From Streptomyces sp. R41 (lineage in GTDB: Bacteria > Actinomycetota > Actinomycetes > Streptomycetales > Streptomycetaceae): a DNA stretch of 64,000 bases. Positions 28,741-38,135 of the stretch are shown piece after piece. Below the pieces are notes generated by a model. The model made no database searches, was not told the DNA's origin, and saw only the letters and a program-made list of their open reading frames with translations. The stretch is taken from the NCBI RefSeq assembly GCF_041053055.1, contig NZ_CP163443.1, positions 4,819,001 through 4,883,000 of the forward strand. The letters run 5' to 3'. The position numbers and the translations under genes were made by a program. Every line of letters begins with the position of its first letter. Position 1 is the stretch's first letter.

Positions 28741-28923
28741 ATGGGGACCAGCGTGCTCAGCCTGCGGATAGACGGGGAGCTGCTCAACCGGCTCCGACAC
28801 CACGCCGCCAAACGCGGAATGAGCGTCCAGGACTATGTCGTCCGGACGCTCATTCGCGATGACTTCGACGAGCGGTTCCAGACCGCGGTCGAGGAGACGG
28901 AGAAGTTCTACGGGGTCAGGTGA
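28741..28923 (+). CDS. Ribbon-helix-helix protein
   Basis: A 60-residue protein with the short RHH fold: strand SVLSLRIDGEL, helix LNRLRHHAAKRG, then MSVQDYVVRTLIRDD. RHH proteins bind DNA as dimers and are often antitoxins, but the neighbours are a marR gene and a purine permease on the opposite strand, and no toxin gene is adjacent. ATG at 28741 and GTG at 28753 are both possible starts; neither has a clear ribosome site. Confidence 0.75.
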   Translation: MGTSVLSLRIDGELLNRLRHHAAKRGMSVQDYVVRTLIRDDFDERFQTAVEETEKFYGVR

Positions 28924-28939
28924 GACCCCGTGAGGCCGC

Positions 28940-30391
28940 TTACGTCAGACCCAGCGCCGGCATCAGGTAGTAGAAGGCGAACACCGCCGACACCACGTAC
29001 ATCGCGATCGGGATCTCGCGGCCACGGCCGGCGGCCAGGCGCAGCACCACGAAGGTGATGAAGCCCATGCCGATGCCGTTCGTGATCGAGTAGGTGAACG
29101 GCATCATCATCATCGTCACGAAGGCCGGGATGGCGATCGTGTAGTCCGCCCAGTCGATCTCCTTGACCGAGTGGGACATGATCAGGAAGCCCACCGCGAT
29201 GAGCGCGGGCGTGGCGGCCTGCGACGGCACCATCGTGGCGACCGGGGTGAGGAACAGCGCCACGGCGAAGAGCGCGCCGGTGACGACGTTGGCGAGGCCG
29301 GTGCGGGCGCCCTCACCGACGCCCGCCGTGGACTCCACGAAGCAGGTGGTGGCCGAGGAGGAGGTGGCGCCGCCCGCGGCGACCGCGATGCCGTCGACGA
29401 AGAGGACCTTGTTGATGCCGGGCATCTGGCCCTGGGCGTCGGTCAGCTTGGCCTCGTCGCTGATGCCCATGATCGTGCCCATCGCGTCGAAGAAGGTCGA
29501 CAGCAGGACCGTGAAGACGAAGAGGATGCCGGTCAGTACGCCGACCTTGTCGAAGCCGCCGAAGAGGCTGACCTTGCCGACGAGGCCGAAGTCCGGGGTG
29601 GCGACCGGGTTGCCGGGCCACTTCGGGGTGGTCAGACCCCAGGACGGGATCGTGGCGACGGCGTCGATGATCACCGCGACGACCGTCATCGTGACGATCG
29701 AGATGAGGATCGCTCCGGGCACCTTGCGCACCATCAGGGCGAGAGTGAACAGCGTGCCGAGGATGAAGACCAGGACGGGCCAGCCGTTGAGGTGACCGTC
29801 GGCGCCGAGCTGGAGCGGGACCGTGGTCTGCGCGACGTCCGGGATGCGCGTGACGAAGCCGGAGTCGACCAGGCCGATCAGCATGATGAACAGGCCGATG
29901 CCGATCGCGATGCCCTTGCGCAGGCCCAGCGGCACGGCGTTCATGACACGCTCACGCAGACCGGTGGCGACGAGCAGCATCACGATGAAGCCGGCGAGGA
30001 CGACCATGCCCATCGCGTCCGGCCATGACATCCGCGGCGCGAGCTGGAGCGCGACGACCGTGTTCACACCCAGCCCCGCCGCCAGCGCGATCGGCACATT
30101 GCCGATGACACCCATGAGGAGCGTGGTGAACGCCGCGGTCAGGGCGGTCGCGGTGACCAGCTGGCCGTTGTCCAGGTGGTGCCCGTACATGTCCTTCGCG
30201 CTGCCCAGGATGATCGGGTTCAGCACGATGATGTAGGCCATCGCGAAGAAGGTGGCGAAACCACCGCGGATCTCGCGCGGGATGCTGGAACCCCGCTCGG
30301 AGATCTTGAAATAGCGGTCCAGGACGCCCTGCGCGGGGCCGGGCTCCGGCTGCTCCGGGGTGGGGGCCTTGGTGAGGGCCGAGGTGGACAT
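28940..30391 (-). CDS. NCS2-family purine permease (AzgA-like)
   Basis: A 483-residue membrane protein of the AzgA/PbuG branch of nucleobase transporters, which import hypoxanthine, guanine or adenine by proton symport. RGGFATFFAMAYIIVLNP in the first helix, AAGLGVNTVVA and, late in the protein, SSATTCFVESTAGVGEGART are the signature blocks. The ATG at 30391 has GAGG six bases upstream. The preceding GTG would extend it by four residues only. Its spacer contains a TTCGTACGAA palindrome. Confidence 0.92.
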   Translation of the reverse strand: MSTSALTKAPTPEQPEPGPAQGVLDRYFKISERGSSIPREIRGGFATFFAMAYIIVLNPIILGSAKDMYGHHLDNGQLVTATALTAAFTTLLMGVIGNVPIALAAGLGVNTVVALQLAPRMSWPDAMGMVVLAGFIVMLLVATGLRERVMNAVPLGLRKGIAIGIGLFIMLIGLVDSGFVTRIPDVAQTTVPLQLGADGHLNGWPVLVFILGTLFTLALMVRKVPGAILISIVTMTVVAVIIDAVATIPSWGLTTPKWPGNPVATPDFGLVGKVSLFGGFDKVGVLTGILFVFTVLLSTFFDAMGTIMGISDEAKLTDAQGQMPGINKVLFVDGIAVAAGGATSSSATTCFVESTAGVGEGARTGLANVVTGALFAVALFLTPVATMVPSQAATPALIAVGFLIMSHSVKEIDWADYTIAIPAFVTMMMMPFTYSITNGIGMGFITFVVLRLAAGRGREIPIAMYVVSAVFAFYYLMPALGLT

Positions 30392-30708
30392 GCGTGACCT
30401 CATACGTGCGGGGGCCTTACGGGGCCAGTGCGGGCGCCCTGACGATGCGGATCCCCGCGCTCGAGCGGAGTCGAGAGTGGGGAGGGCGCCGGGCTGGGAA
30501 CTTGATCGAGTCTGGCCGTTACGCGATCACCAGCAGGTTTCTTCGATGTTTCCGTTGGTGTTTCGTACGAACAGAAAGAGCCGGACTCAGACCGTTTCAG
30601 TATGAACATATGAGTCCGAAATCGCTATCTCCGCGCGTAGACCGTTGGTATACAAGGGCACCACGGACCTGGCGGTGAACAGCGCGGCGACCCTCGTAAG
30701 CTGTGCAC
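30392..30708. promoter_or_regulatory. Divergent promoter region with TTCGTACGAA palindrome
   Basis: About 300 bases between the purine permease and the DUF2530 gene. It is less GC-rich than its surroundings from 30530 to 30660. A 10-base perfect palindrome, TTCGTACGAA, lies at 30562-30571 and could bind a dimeric regulator. I looked for a purine riboswitch in the permease leader and saw no convincing three-way junction. Confidence 0.4.
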
Positions 30709-30987
30709 ATGGCGAAGTGGACCCCCAAGCACGAGGCGCCGGAGCCCCTGGAGGGGCCCGTCGTCGCCACCATCACGGGCGGCACGATCCTCTGGTTCGT
30801 CCTCTTCCTGGCGCAGCTGCCGTTCTACGGCTGGTTCGACGACCACGGGCACACCTGGTGGGTGTGGACGTGCCTGGCCGGCGCGGGCCTCGGACTGATC
30901 GGTATCTGGTACGTCCGGAGGCGTGACGCCGCCATCAAGCGCGACGCGGCCGCCGGCCCGGACCAGGCCGCCACTGCCGCGGAGTAA
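30709..30987 (+). CDS. DUF2530 membrane protein
   Basis: A 92-residue protein starting MAKWTPKHEAPEPLEGPVV, with two membrane helices (IITGG-to-LAQLPF region and VWTCLAGAGLGLIGIWYV) and a charged tail RRRDAAIKRDAAAG. This is the DUF2530 family of actinobacteria, whose function is unknown. The gene stands alone between divergent and same-strand neighbours. A GTG two codons upstream is a less likely start. Confidence 0.85.
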   Translation: MAKWTPKHEAPEPLEGPVVATITGGTILWFVLFLAQLPFYGWFDDHGHTWWVWTCLAGAGLGLIGIWYVRRRDAAIKRDAAAGPDQAATAAE

Positions 30988-31099
30988 CCAGCTCCCCCTA
31001 CACCCAGAGCATCACTCCCCCGCGCCGCCGTCCTCCCCAGGTCGGATCTTTGGGGCACTCGGCAGGTGAAGCCGTATATCCACACGTACCGTCGAATGC

Positions 31100-33499
31100 A
31101 TGACGCACATCGACGCGGGCGCCGAACTCGATCCCGTTCACCCCGTGCCCATACCCGCCTCGCGGCGGTCGGAGGGGCTGTCCGCCGCCGAGGTGGCCGA
31201 GCGGATCGCGCGCGGCGAGGTGAACGACGTCCCCGTGCGCAGCAGCCGCTCGATGGGCGAGATCGTCCGCGCCAACGTCTTCACCCGGTTCAACGCGATC
31301 ATCGGCGTGCTCTGGCTGGTCATGCTGTCCGTGGCGCCGTTCCAGGACAGCCTCTTCGGGTACGTGATCATCGCCAACACCGGGATCGGCATCATCCAGG
31401 AGTGGCGGGCCAAGAAGACCCTGGACTCGCTCGCGGTGATCGGCGAGGCGAAACCGACCGTGCGCAGGGCGGGGGTCGCCGTCACGGTCAGCACCTCCGA
31501 GATCGTGCTCGGGGACCTGATCGAGATCGGGCCCGGCGACAAGATCGTCGTCGACGGCACCTGCGCCGAGGCCGACGGCCTGGAGATCGACGAGTCGCTG
31601 CTCACCGGTGAGGCCGACCCCGTGGTCAAGCAACCCGGCGACGAGGTGATGTCGGGCAGCTTCGTGGTCGCGGGCGGCGGCGCGTTCACCGCGACGAAGG
31701 TGGGACGGGAGGCGTACGCGGCGCAGCTCGCCGAGGAGGCGTCACGGTTCACGCTGGTCCACTCCGAGCTGCGGACCGGTATCTCCACGATCCTCAAGTA
31801 CGTGACGTGGATGATGATCCCGACCGCGATCGGCCTGGTCATCAGCCAGCTCGTGGTCAAGCAGCACGGCTTCAAGGACTCGATCGCGCGGACGGTCGGC
31901 GGGATCGTGCCGATGGTCCCGGAGGGGCTGGTCCTGCTCACCTCCGTCGCCTTCGCGATCGGCGTCATCCGCCTTGGCCGGAAACAGTGCCTCGTGCAGG
32001 AACTTCCGGCCATCGAGGGGCTCGCCCGTGTCGACACCGTCTGCCTCGACAAGACCGGCACCCTCACCGAGGGCGGCATGGACGTCACCGAGGTGCGGCC
32101 GCTCCAGGGCGCCGACGAGACGTACGTACGCAATGTCCTCGGCGCGCTGGGCGAGTCGGATCCGCGGCCCAACGCCTCCCTGCAGGCGATCATCGACGCC
32201 TACCCGGACGTCGAGGAGTGGCGCTGCACCGAGTCGCTGCCGTTCTCGTCGGCCCGCAAGTACAGCGGGGCGTCCTTCAGCGAGGGGAACGGGGAGTCCA
32301 GTACATGGCTCCTCGGCGCCCCCGACGTGCTGCTGCCCGCCGGGGACCCGGCACTCGCGGAGACCGAGCGGCTGAACGAGGCGGGCCTGCGGGTGCTGCT
32401 GCTCTCCCGGGCCTCCAAGGACCTCGACGACCCGGAGGTCAAGAAGGGCGCCCGGCCCACCGCCTTGGTCGTCCTCGAACAGCGGCTGCGCCCGGACGCG
32501 GCGGACACCCTGCGCTACTTCGCCGAGCAGGAGGTCAGGGCGAAGGTCATCTCCGGCGACAACGCGGTGTCGGTGGGCGCGGTGGCCGGGAAGCTCGGGC
32601 TCACCGGCTCCGTCCTGGACGCGCGCCACCTCCCCGACGAGAAGGAGGAGATGGCGAAGTCGCTGGACAAGGGCACGGTGTTCGGGCGGGTCACCCCGCA
32701 GCAGAAGCGGGACATGGTGGGCGCGCTGCAGTCGCGCGGGCACACGGTGGCGATGACGGGCGACGGCGTGAACGACGTACTCGCCCTGAAGGACGCCGAC
32801 ATCGGTGTCTCGATGGGCTCGGGCTCGGAGGCCACCCGGGCGGTGGCCCAGATCGTCCTCCTCAACAACAGCTTCTCGACGCTGCCCTCGGTGGTCGCGG
32901 AGGGCCGCAGGGTCATCGGGAACATCACCCGGGTCGCGACCCTCTTCCTGGTGAAGACGGTCTACTCGGTGCTGCTGGCCATCCTGGTGGTGTGCTGGCA
33001 GGTCGAATACCCCTTCCTGCCACGGCACTTGACGCTGCTCTCCACCCTGACGATCGGCGTCCCGGCCTTCTTCCTCGCGCTCGCCCCCAACAAGGAGCGC
33101 GCGAAACCCCACTTCGTACGACGGGTGATGCGGTACTCGATCCCTGGCGGGGTCATCGCCGGGGTGGCCACCTTCGTGACGTATCTGCTCGCCCGTCACT
33201 ACTACACCGGCGCGGGCTCGCTGGACGCGGAGACCAGCGCCGCCACGCTGACGCTCTTCCTGATCTCGATGTGGGTGCTCGCGATCATCGCCCGGCCCTA
33301 CACCTGGTGGCGGATCTGCCTCGTCGCCGCGATGGGCGGGGCGTTCCTGCTGGTGCTCATGGTGCCGGGCCTGCAGCACTTCTTCGCGCTGAAGCTGGTC
33401 GGCACGACGATGCCGTGGATCGCGGTGGGCATCTCGGCGGTGGCGGCGGCCGCCCTGGAGTTCCTGTGGAAGTGGGTCGACCGCCGCTTTCCCGCGTGA
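31100..33499 (+). CDS. Cation-transporting P-type ATPase (HAD-IC)
   Basis: A 799-residue P-type ATPase. Key elements in order: the actuator-domain LTGEADPV near 177, PEGL in the fourth helix near 275 (a P2-type feature), the phosphorylated aspartate in CLDKTGTLTEG near 317, the ATP-binding domain to about 530, MTGDGVNDVLALKDADIGV near 552, and C-terminal membrane helices with PTT-like VPAFFLALAPN. There is no heavy-metal domain and no CPC motif, so the ion is more likely Ca2+, Mg2+ or another cation than a soft metal. It lies alone, with the secreted DUF5707-like gene convergent. Confidence 0.9.
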   Translation: MTHIDAGAELDPVHPVPIPASRRSEGLSAAEVAERIARGEVNDVPVRSSRSMGEIVRANVFTRFNAIIGVLWLVMLSVAPFQDSLFGYVIIANTGIGIIQEWRAKKTLDSLAVIGEAKPTVRRAGVAVTVSTSEIVLGDLIEIGPGDKIVVDGTCAEADGLEIDESLLTGEADPVVKQPGDEVMSGSFVVAGGGAFTATKVGREAYAAQLAEEASRFTLVHSELRTGISTILKYVTWMMIPTAIGLVISQLVVKQHGFKDSIARTVGGIVPMVPEGLVLLTSVAFAIGVIRLGRKQCLVQELPAIEGLARVDTVCLDKTGTLTEGGMDVTEVRPLQGADETYVRNVLGALGESDPRPNASLQAIIDAYPDVEEWRCTESLPFSSARKYSGASFSEGNGESSTWLLGAPDVLLPAGDPALAETERLNEAGLRVLLLSRASKDLDDPEVKKGARPTALVVLEQRLRPDAADTLRYFAEQEVRAKVISGDNAVSVGAVAGKLGLTGSVLDARHLPDEKEEMAKSLDKGTVFGRVTPQQKRDMVGALQSRGHTVAMTGDGVNDVLALKDADIGVSMGSGSEATRAVAQIVLLNNSFSTLPSVVAEGRRVIGNITRVATLFLVKTVYSVLLAILVVCWQVEYPFLPRHLTLLSTLTIGVPAFFLALAPNKERAKPHFVRRVMRYSIPGGVIAGVATFVTYLLARHYYTGAGSLDAETSAATLTLFLISMWVLAIIARPYTWWRICLVAAMGGAFLLVLMVPGLQHFFALKLVGTTMPWIAVGISAVAAAALEFLWKWVDRRFPA

Positions 33500-33515
33500 G
33501 CGTTGCGTGCAGGAG

Positions 33516-34451
33516 TTACTTCACGTCGACGTAGTCACCGGTGGCCGAGACCGCCGGGGTGGTCGAGGTTCCCTCGAAACGGAAGCGCCAGTAACCGTCG
33601 TAGTTGGCGGTGGCGGTGGCCTTCACGTTGCCGGTCGAGTCCGACGTCACCGTCTTGACCGTGGTGTACGTGCTGGTGCCCGCCTTGCGGAACTGCAGCT
33701 TCACGGGCTGGTTGGTGTAGCCGTGGTACAGGTTGTCCTCCCAGTTGGCGCGGGACAGCTTGCCGGTGGCGGTCAGGGTCCTGCCCTTGTAGACCGGCTC
33801 CGGGCCCGCGTTGACCGTCAGCTTGGAGTAGCGCTGCACGTTCGGGGAGGTGAAGCCGCCCTGGTCGGCGATGCCCACGTTGTCCCAGTTGATGTCGTCG
33901 CTGGTCCAGTCCTCGCCGTTGTAGGCGACGGCCAGGGCCGCGGCGTGCCAGGAGCCGGCGTCCGAGTTGATCAGCTCGCCGGCGGCCGGGTAGATGTCGA
34001 CGTTGCCCTTGCAGGTGGCGACGGTCGACGAGGTGGCCGTGCAGGTCGCGTCGTAGTCACCGAACAGCATGTTGTCCGGCGCGTCGAACGAGCCCTTGTA
34101 GAGGTAGGGGGCGGTGAAGAAGTCGGCGGCGGTGATGTCGACGTCGGCGCCGTGGGTCATCGTGTAGGTGACCGGGACGGTGACGTGGTTGCTGATGCCG
34201 ACCTTGATCGCCGCGCCACCGTTCACCTTGACGTTGGAGAAGGTGGCGTCGAGGGCGTACGGCATGCCGGTGTCGGCGGCGGTGGAGGTGCTGAACGCGG
34301 CCTTGCCGGCGGCGGCGTGGGCGACTTCCTGCGCCTTGGTGACCGCGGCACGGTCGGAGGAGGCGGAGTCGGCGGCGTGGGCGCCCGGCACGACGAGGGC
34401 GGAGAGGGCCAGGGCGCCGGAGACGGCGGCCACGGTGGCACGTATGCGCAT
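33516..34451 (-). CDS. Secreted DUF5707-like protein
   Basis: A 311-residue protein with a signal peptide (RIRATVAAVSGALALSALVV ending AHAADS). It has one pair of cysteines (DATCTATSS and TCKGNVD) and Ig-like beta domains, the last containing VKLQFRKAGTSTYTTVKTV and ending in WRFRFEGTSTTPAVS, a bacterial Ig-like repeat seen in many Streptomyces exported proteins. It should be released or cell-wall associated. The function is unknown. The gene converges on the P-type ATPase. Confidence 0.8.
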   Translation of the reverse strand: MRIRATVAAVSGALALSALVVPGAHAADSASSDRAAVTKAQEVAHAAAGKAAFSTSTAADTGMPYALDATFSNVKVNGGAAIKVGISNHVTVPVTYTMTHGADVDITAADFFTAPYLYKGSFDAPDNMLFGDYDATCTATSSTVATCKGNVDIYPAAGELINSDAGSWHAAALAVAYNGEDWTSDDINWDNVGIADQGGFTSPNVQRYSKLTVNAGPEPVYKGRTLTATGKLSRANWEDNLYHGYTNQPVKLQFRKAGTSTYTTVKTVTSDSTGNVKATATANYDGYWRFRFEGTSTTPAVSATGDYVDVK

Positions 34452-34628
34452 GCGATCCCCAAGTGGAGAAAGGGGCCCCGGTGGTGGTCGTTCCTCACGG
34501 CTCGTCGTCGCACGGGGCCCAAGTGATCGTGGAGTCTGTTGACTCGGGAGATCAGATCCGCGGCCGGTGAGAATGGTTGTACGGGGGGTGAATATTTTGT
34601 GCGCGTATTAACAAGATCACAGGAAGCA

Positions 34629-34666
34629 GCCGGGGGCCGCACAGCGTTCAGCCGCGCGGCCCCGGC
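34629..34666 (-). terminator. Terminator after the sacsin-like gene
   Basis: GCCGGGGGCCGC and GCGGCCCCGGC pair with one bulged G around a 15-base loop, directly after the stop codon of the minus-strand ATPase gene. Confidence 0.65.
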
Positions 34667-34672
34667 ACAGCG

Positions 34673-37600
34673 TCAGTCGAACCAGCGGTCCCGGGCCAGT
34701 TCCTCTGTGCGGGACGAGTCCTCCAGGAGGGCCGCGACCTCGAAGCGGCGCGGCCACTGGCCGGCCGCCCAGGCGAGTCCGGCCGCGACGCCCTCCACGG
34801 TGGCGGCGTGCAGCACGCCGTCGCGGGTACGCCGCCAGTCGAGTTCGGTGCCGTCGACGACGAGTTCCTCGTGTTCGACGTACGAGGTGGGGGTCGACGG
34901 GCCGAGCAACACCCGTACGGAGTCCGGTACGTCGTGTTCGGTGCCCTCGGAGTCCACGTCCCCGGTGACGGACTCACTCAGCCGCCGCACCTGGAACAGC
35001 TCGGCGAGCTCGGCCGCGCGCGACGGCCGTACGGGAAGCAGCGGCACCCCACCGGTGAAGGGCAGCAGGTCGGGCGAGTCGACGACCACGGCGTCGGCGG
35101 CGTCCACGACGCGCACCTCACCGTCGACGACGGCCCGCAGCTCGTCCGGCAGGGTCACCTGCTCGGGGTCGAGGTCGGCCAACGCGCTGTAGAGGGCGTG
35201 CAGTTGGGCGCCGGAGACCTTCCGGTCGGGGTCGGCGAGCCGGTCGAGGAGCTCGGCGGCGCCGCCGGGTTCGCCGAGGAGGGCGGCCACCGAGGTACGC
35301 ACGCCGAGCGCCCGCAGCACCTGCTCGTCGTCGAAGCCGGTGGCGTCGGCGGCGTCGTACAGGCCGTGCAGGAGCGGGTCGCTGCCCTCGGCGCGCAGCC
35401 CGGCGGGGCGGCGGCCGTCGAGGACGGGATGGCCGCGCAGCCACCAGGCCGTGTACGGCCGGACGATCTCGTGCGTGCCGTCCGGCAGCAGGACCCGCAC
35501 CGGCTGGGTGATCGCGTCCCGCAGCGGCGGCTGCGAGAGCAGGGCGAGGGCCTGCGGCCACCGCTCGTCGTCCACCAGGTCCAGATCCCGTACGGCGACG
35601 ATCTCGGTGGCGACCGGCGGCACCGGCGTGTCCGGCAGCCGGTCGAGGACGTCCTCGCACCACACGTCGACGGCGTCAAGGAGGCCCGCGTCATCAGGTT
35701 CGGCGAAGTCGGAGTCGCGCGGCTCCAGTTCGTCCGGGTCGAGGACGAGGTCGGTGGAGCGTACGAGGGCGAAGTTGGCGAGCACGCCACAGGCCGCGAG
35801 CGGCTGTTCGCCCCAGCGGTCGGCCAACTCGCTGTCGATGAAGGCGAGTTCGTCCTCGCGCATGACCTGCGCGAACCGGCTGCCGGGCAGCACCAGTTCA
35901 CCCGCGGGCGCGAGTTCGCCCTCGTCGTCCGGGAGGGCGAGGGCGCCGAGCCAGGGCTCGTCGCCGGGTTCGAGGCCTGCGTCGCGGATGAGCGCGAGCA
36001 CGGTGTCGGCCAGTTCCTCGGCGTCCGGCGCGTCCTCGTCCCACGCCCCGCCGTCGTCGTCGAGCGAGGCGGCGACGGCGCCGCGCACCTGCGGGGTGGT
36101 GAGCACGGCGCGAGGCGTGGCCGGAAGGGCGCCCAGCTTCTCCAGGAGCGGGTGGGCGGCGTCCGGGTGGGCGACCTTGAGGCCGAGGCGGGCGAGGGAG
36201 TCGGAGGTGGCGGCCCAGGTGTCGTCCGGGGTGGGCCCGTCGGGAACCGGCAGCAGGACCTGCCGGGGGCCGATGGTCGTGCGCCCGTCGGCGAGCGGCA
36301 CGGGCAGCCCCGAGAGCCGGTCGGGGTCGACCCCGGCGAGGCTGTCGTAGAGACTCCGCCACCAGGTCGGGTCCTTCTCGAGACCGGCGAGGCGGTCCAC
36401 GGCCTCGGTGAGGGGCACCCGCGCGACCCCCAACGTCCGCAGCTCCACCCGGCGTTCGAGCCCGGCGGGCAGCAGGCTGGGGAGCACCTCGGCGAGGACG
36501 CGGACGGTCTCGGCTCCGGCGCCCTCGACGATCTCGGCGTCGCGGGGGCGCAGGGCGACCGGGTTCTCCGCGGCGCTGGTCTCGGGCCATTCGGTGGGGG
36601 CGTCCGGGGCGTTGACCGGCTCGACGGCGGGCGGCAGGAACGCGGTGCGCGGCAGCCGGTCCAGGATCGCCTGGCGCAGGGCGCCGTCCAGCTCGCCCTT
36701 GCCGAGCGGGCCGGGCACGAGGTCGATGATCCCGGTGTCCACCGGGCGCCAGGCCGCGAGCAGTTCGGCGTACGCGTCCGCCGCGCGCTCCACCAGGAAG
36801 TCGGTGAGCGGGCCGAGGGCGGCATGACGGCGGGTGGTGTCGAGCGGGAGAGAGGCGATGAGCAGGGCGGGGACGCCGAGGGGCTCGTCGCTGGGCGTGG
36901 GCGCGTGCACGACGGGGCTGGTGCGGGGGCGGCCGGGGGTACCGTCGCCGCTGTCCACGGGCACGGCCCAGGTCACCGACCAGTGCGGACGCAGCCGCTC
37001 CTCGACCGGACGGTCGGCGAGCAGGGCGGCGTCGAGGGGTCCGTGGTGGGAGATGGTGCGGTAACGGGTGGTGCCTTCGCGGGAGTCCTCGAGGGTGACG
37101 CCATGCTCTTCGGTACGGCGCCGGAGAGTGCGTACGTCCGCGTCCCCGATCTCGACGACCACTTCCTCCAGGCCCGGCAGGGCGAGCAGGAGGGCGTCGT
37201 CGATGTTCTGCAGGAGGCGCTCGGCGAGATCCTGGGCGGCGGGGTCCCGCAGGGGCATGATCACGACGGTGTCGTACGGGTCCGGGGCGGTGCCTTCGGC
37301 CGCGAACGGCAGCCGGAGCAGGGGCACATGACCGTCTCGGCGGCGGATCTCGTCCCCGAGTCCCGGGCTGTGGCGGGCGGTGTCCCCCGCCAGCTCGCGG
37401 GCCTCGGCGAGGGACCAGCGGACGCCGCCGTGCCGCCCGACGACGGCGGGCTCGTCCGTGACGGCCAGCACGGCGGCGAAACCGACGCCGAATCGTCCGA
37501 CGGCGCCGACGGCCGTGTCGTGCGCGTCGCGCTTCGCGGAGGCGCGGAGGGTGGAGAGCGATTCGACGCCGGCCGCGTCGAGGGGGGCGCCGGTGTTGGC

Positions 37601-37858
37601 GGCGACGAGTACGTCGTCGCGGAGGGTGAGGCGGAGGCGGCCGGGGACGCCGGCACGGGCCGCGGCATCGGCGGCGTTCTGAGCGAGCTCGACGACGAGC
37701 CGGTCTCGATACCCGCCGAGGACGAGATCTTCCTCGGCGTTGGCGTCCTCGCGGAACCGGGCCGGGCTGGTCGCCCAGGCGTCCAGCACGCCGCGTCGCA
37801 GGCGCGCCGTCCCGAACGGGTCCGCGCCCTCGGCTGCCGGCCGCACGAACTTGCTCAC
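34673..37858 (-). CDS. Sacsin-like protein with Hsp90-type ATPase domain
   Basis: A 1061-residue protein. The N-terminal 250 residues form a GHKL ATPase of the Hsp90/sacsin type: ELAQNAADAAARAG is the N-box near residue 57, VLVAANTGAPLD the ATP-lid Asp region, and GRFGVGFAAVLAV the glycine loop. The remaining 800 residues are acidic, rich in Asp/Glu/Pro/Leu and without known motifs, as in the large bacterial sacsin-repeat-like proteins. The role is probably chaperone- or scaffold-like in the cytoplasm, but the clients are unknown. The start MSKFVRPAAEGADPFG is the family-like N-terminus. Dispersed repeat copy 2 lies upstream. Confidence 0.82.
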   Translation of the reverse strand: MSKFVRPAAEGADPFGTARLRRGVLDAWATSPARFREDANAEEDLVLGGYRDRLVVELAQNAADAAARAGVPGRLRLTLRDDVLVAANTGAPLDAAGVESLSTLRASAKRDAHDTAVGAVGRFGVGFAAVLAVTDEPAVVGRHGGVRWSLAEARELAGDTARHSPGLGDEIRRRDGHVPLLRLPFAAEGTAPDPYDTVVIMPLRDPAAQDLAERLLQNIDDALLLALPGLEEVVVEIGDADVRTLRRRTEEHGVTLEDSREGTTRYRTISHHGPLDAALLADRPVEERLRPHWSVTWAVPVDSGDGTPGRPRTSPVVHAPTPSDEPLGVPALLIASLPLDTTRRHAALGPLTDFLVERAADAYAELLAAWRPVDTGIIDLVPGPLGKGELDGALRQAILDRLPRTAFLPPAVEPVNAPDAPTEWPETSAAENPVALRPRDAEIVEGAGAETVRVLAEVLPSLLPAGLERRVELRTLGVARVPLTEAVDRLAGLEKDPTWWRSLYDSLAGVDPDRLSGLPVPLADGRTTIGPRQVLLPVPDGPTPDDTWAATSDSLARLGLKVAHPDAAHPLLEKLGALPATPRAVLTTPQVRGAVAASLDDDGGAWDEDAPDAEELADTVLALIRDAGLEPGDEPWLGALALPDDEGELAPAGELVLPGSRFAQVMREDELAFIDSELADRWGEQPLAACGVLANFALVRSTDLVLDPDELEPRDSDFAEPDDAGLLDAVDVWCEDVLDRLPDTPVPPVATEIVAVRDLDLVDDERWPQALALLSQPPLRDAITQPVRVLLPDGTHEIVRPYTAWWLRGHPVLDGRRPAGLRAEGSDPLLHGLYDAADATGFDDEQVLRALGVRTSVAALLGEPGGAAELLDRLADPDRKVSGAQLHALYSALADLDPEQVTLPDELRAVVDGEVRVVDAADAVVVDSPDLLPFTGGVPLLPVRPSRAAELAELFQVRRLSESVTGDVDSEGTEHDVPDSVRVLLGPSTPTSYVEHEELVVDGTELDWRRTRDGVLHAATVEGVAAGLAWAAGQWPRRFEVAALLEDSSRTEELARDRWFD

Positions 37859-37957
37859 GGTTCACTCTCCCTCTCGCCTGGCGCGACCGCGAGTGCTGCG
37901 CCCGGCCGCGGCATGAAGGTACCGCGCCCCGACCCGCCCTCCGGCCGGGCTCTCATG

Positions 37958-38129
37958 GTTTTCGCCCCCGCCACCATGGGGGCTGGGGGGCCGTGCCCCG
38001 TCAGGGGCGCGGGGAACTGCGCGACAAGCCCCCACCGGCGCGCAGCAAAAAAGACAACCCAGGGGGGTCTGGGGGGCGAAGCCCACCAGGTACGGGAACG
38101 GGTAGGGGCGGCGGGGGCGAAAACAAACT
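37958..38129. repeat. Dispersed intergenic repeat, copy 2
   Basis: A block with the same mirror ends (TTTTCGCCCCCGCC and GGCGGGGGCGAAAA) and the core GGGGCGCGGGGAACTGCGCG at 38004-38035 in full. It fills the gap between the sacsin-like gene and the DUF3027 gene, both on the minus strand. Confidence 0.85.
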
Positions 38130-38135
38130 CCCGGG

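Noticed and set aside
30392..30708. Purine riboswitch in the leader of the purine permease
   Set aside because: I could not draw the three paired regions and conserved core; the gap shows only a palindrome and a promoter-like AT-richer stretch.
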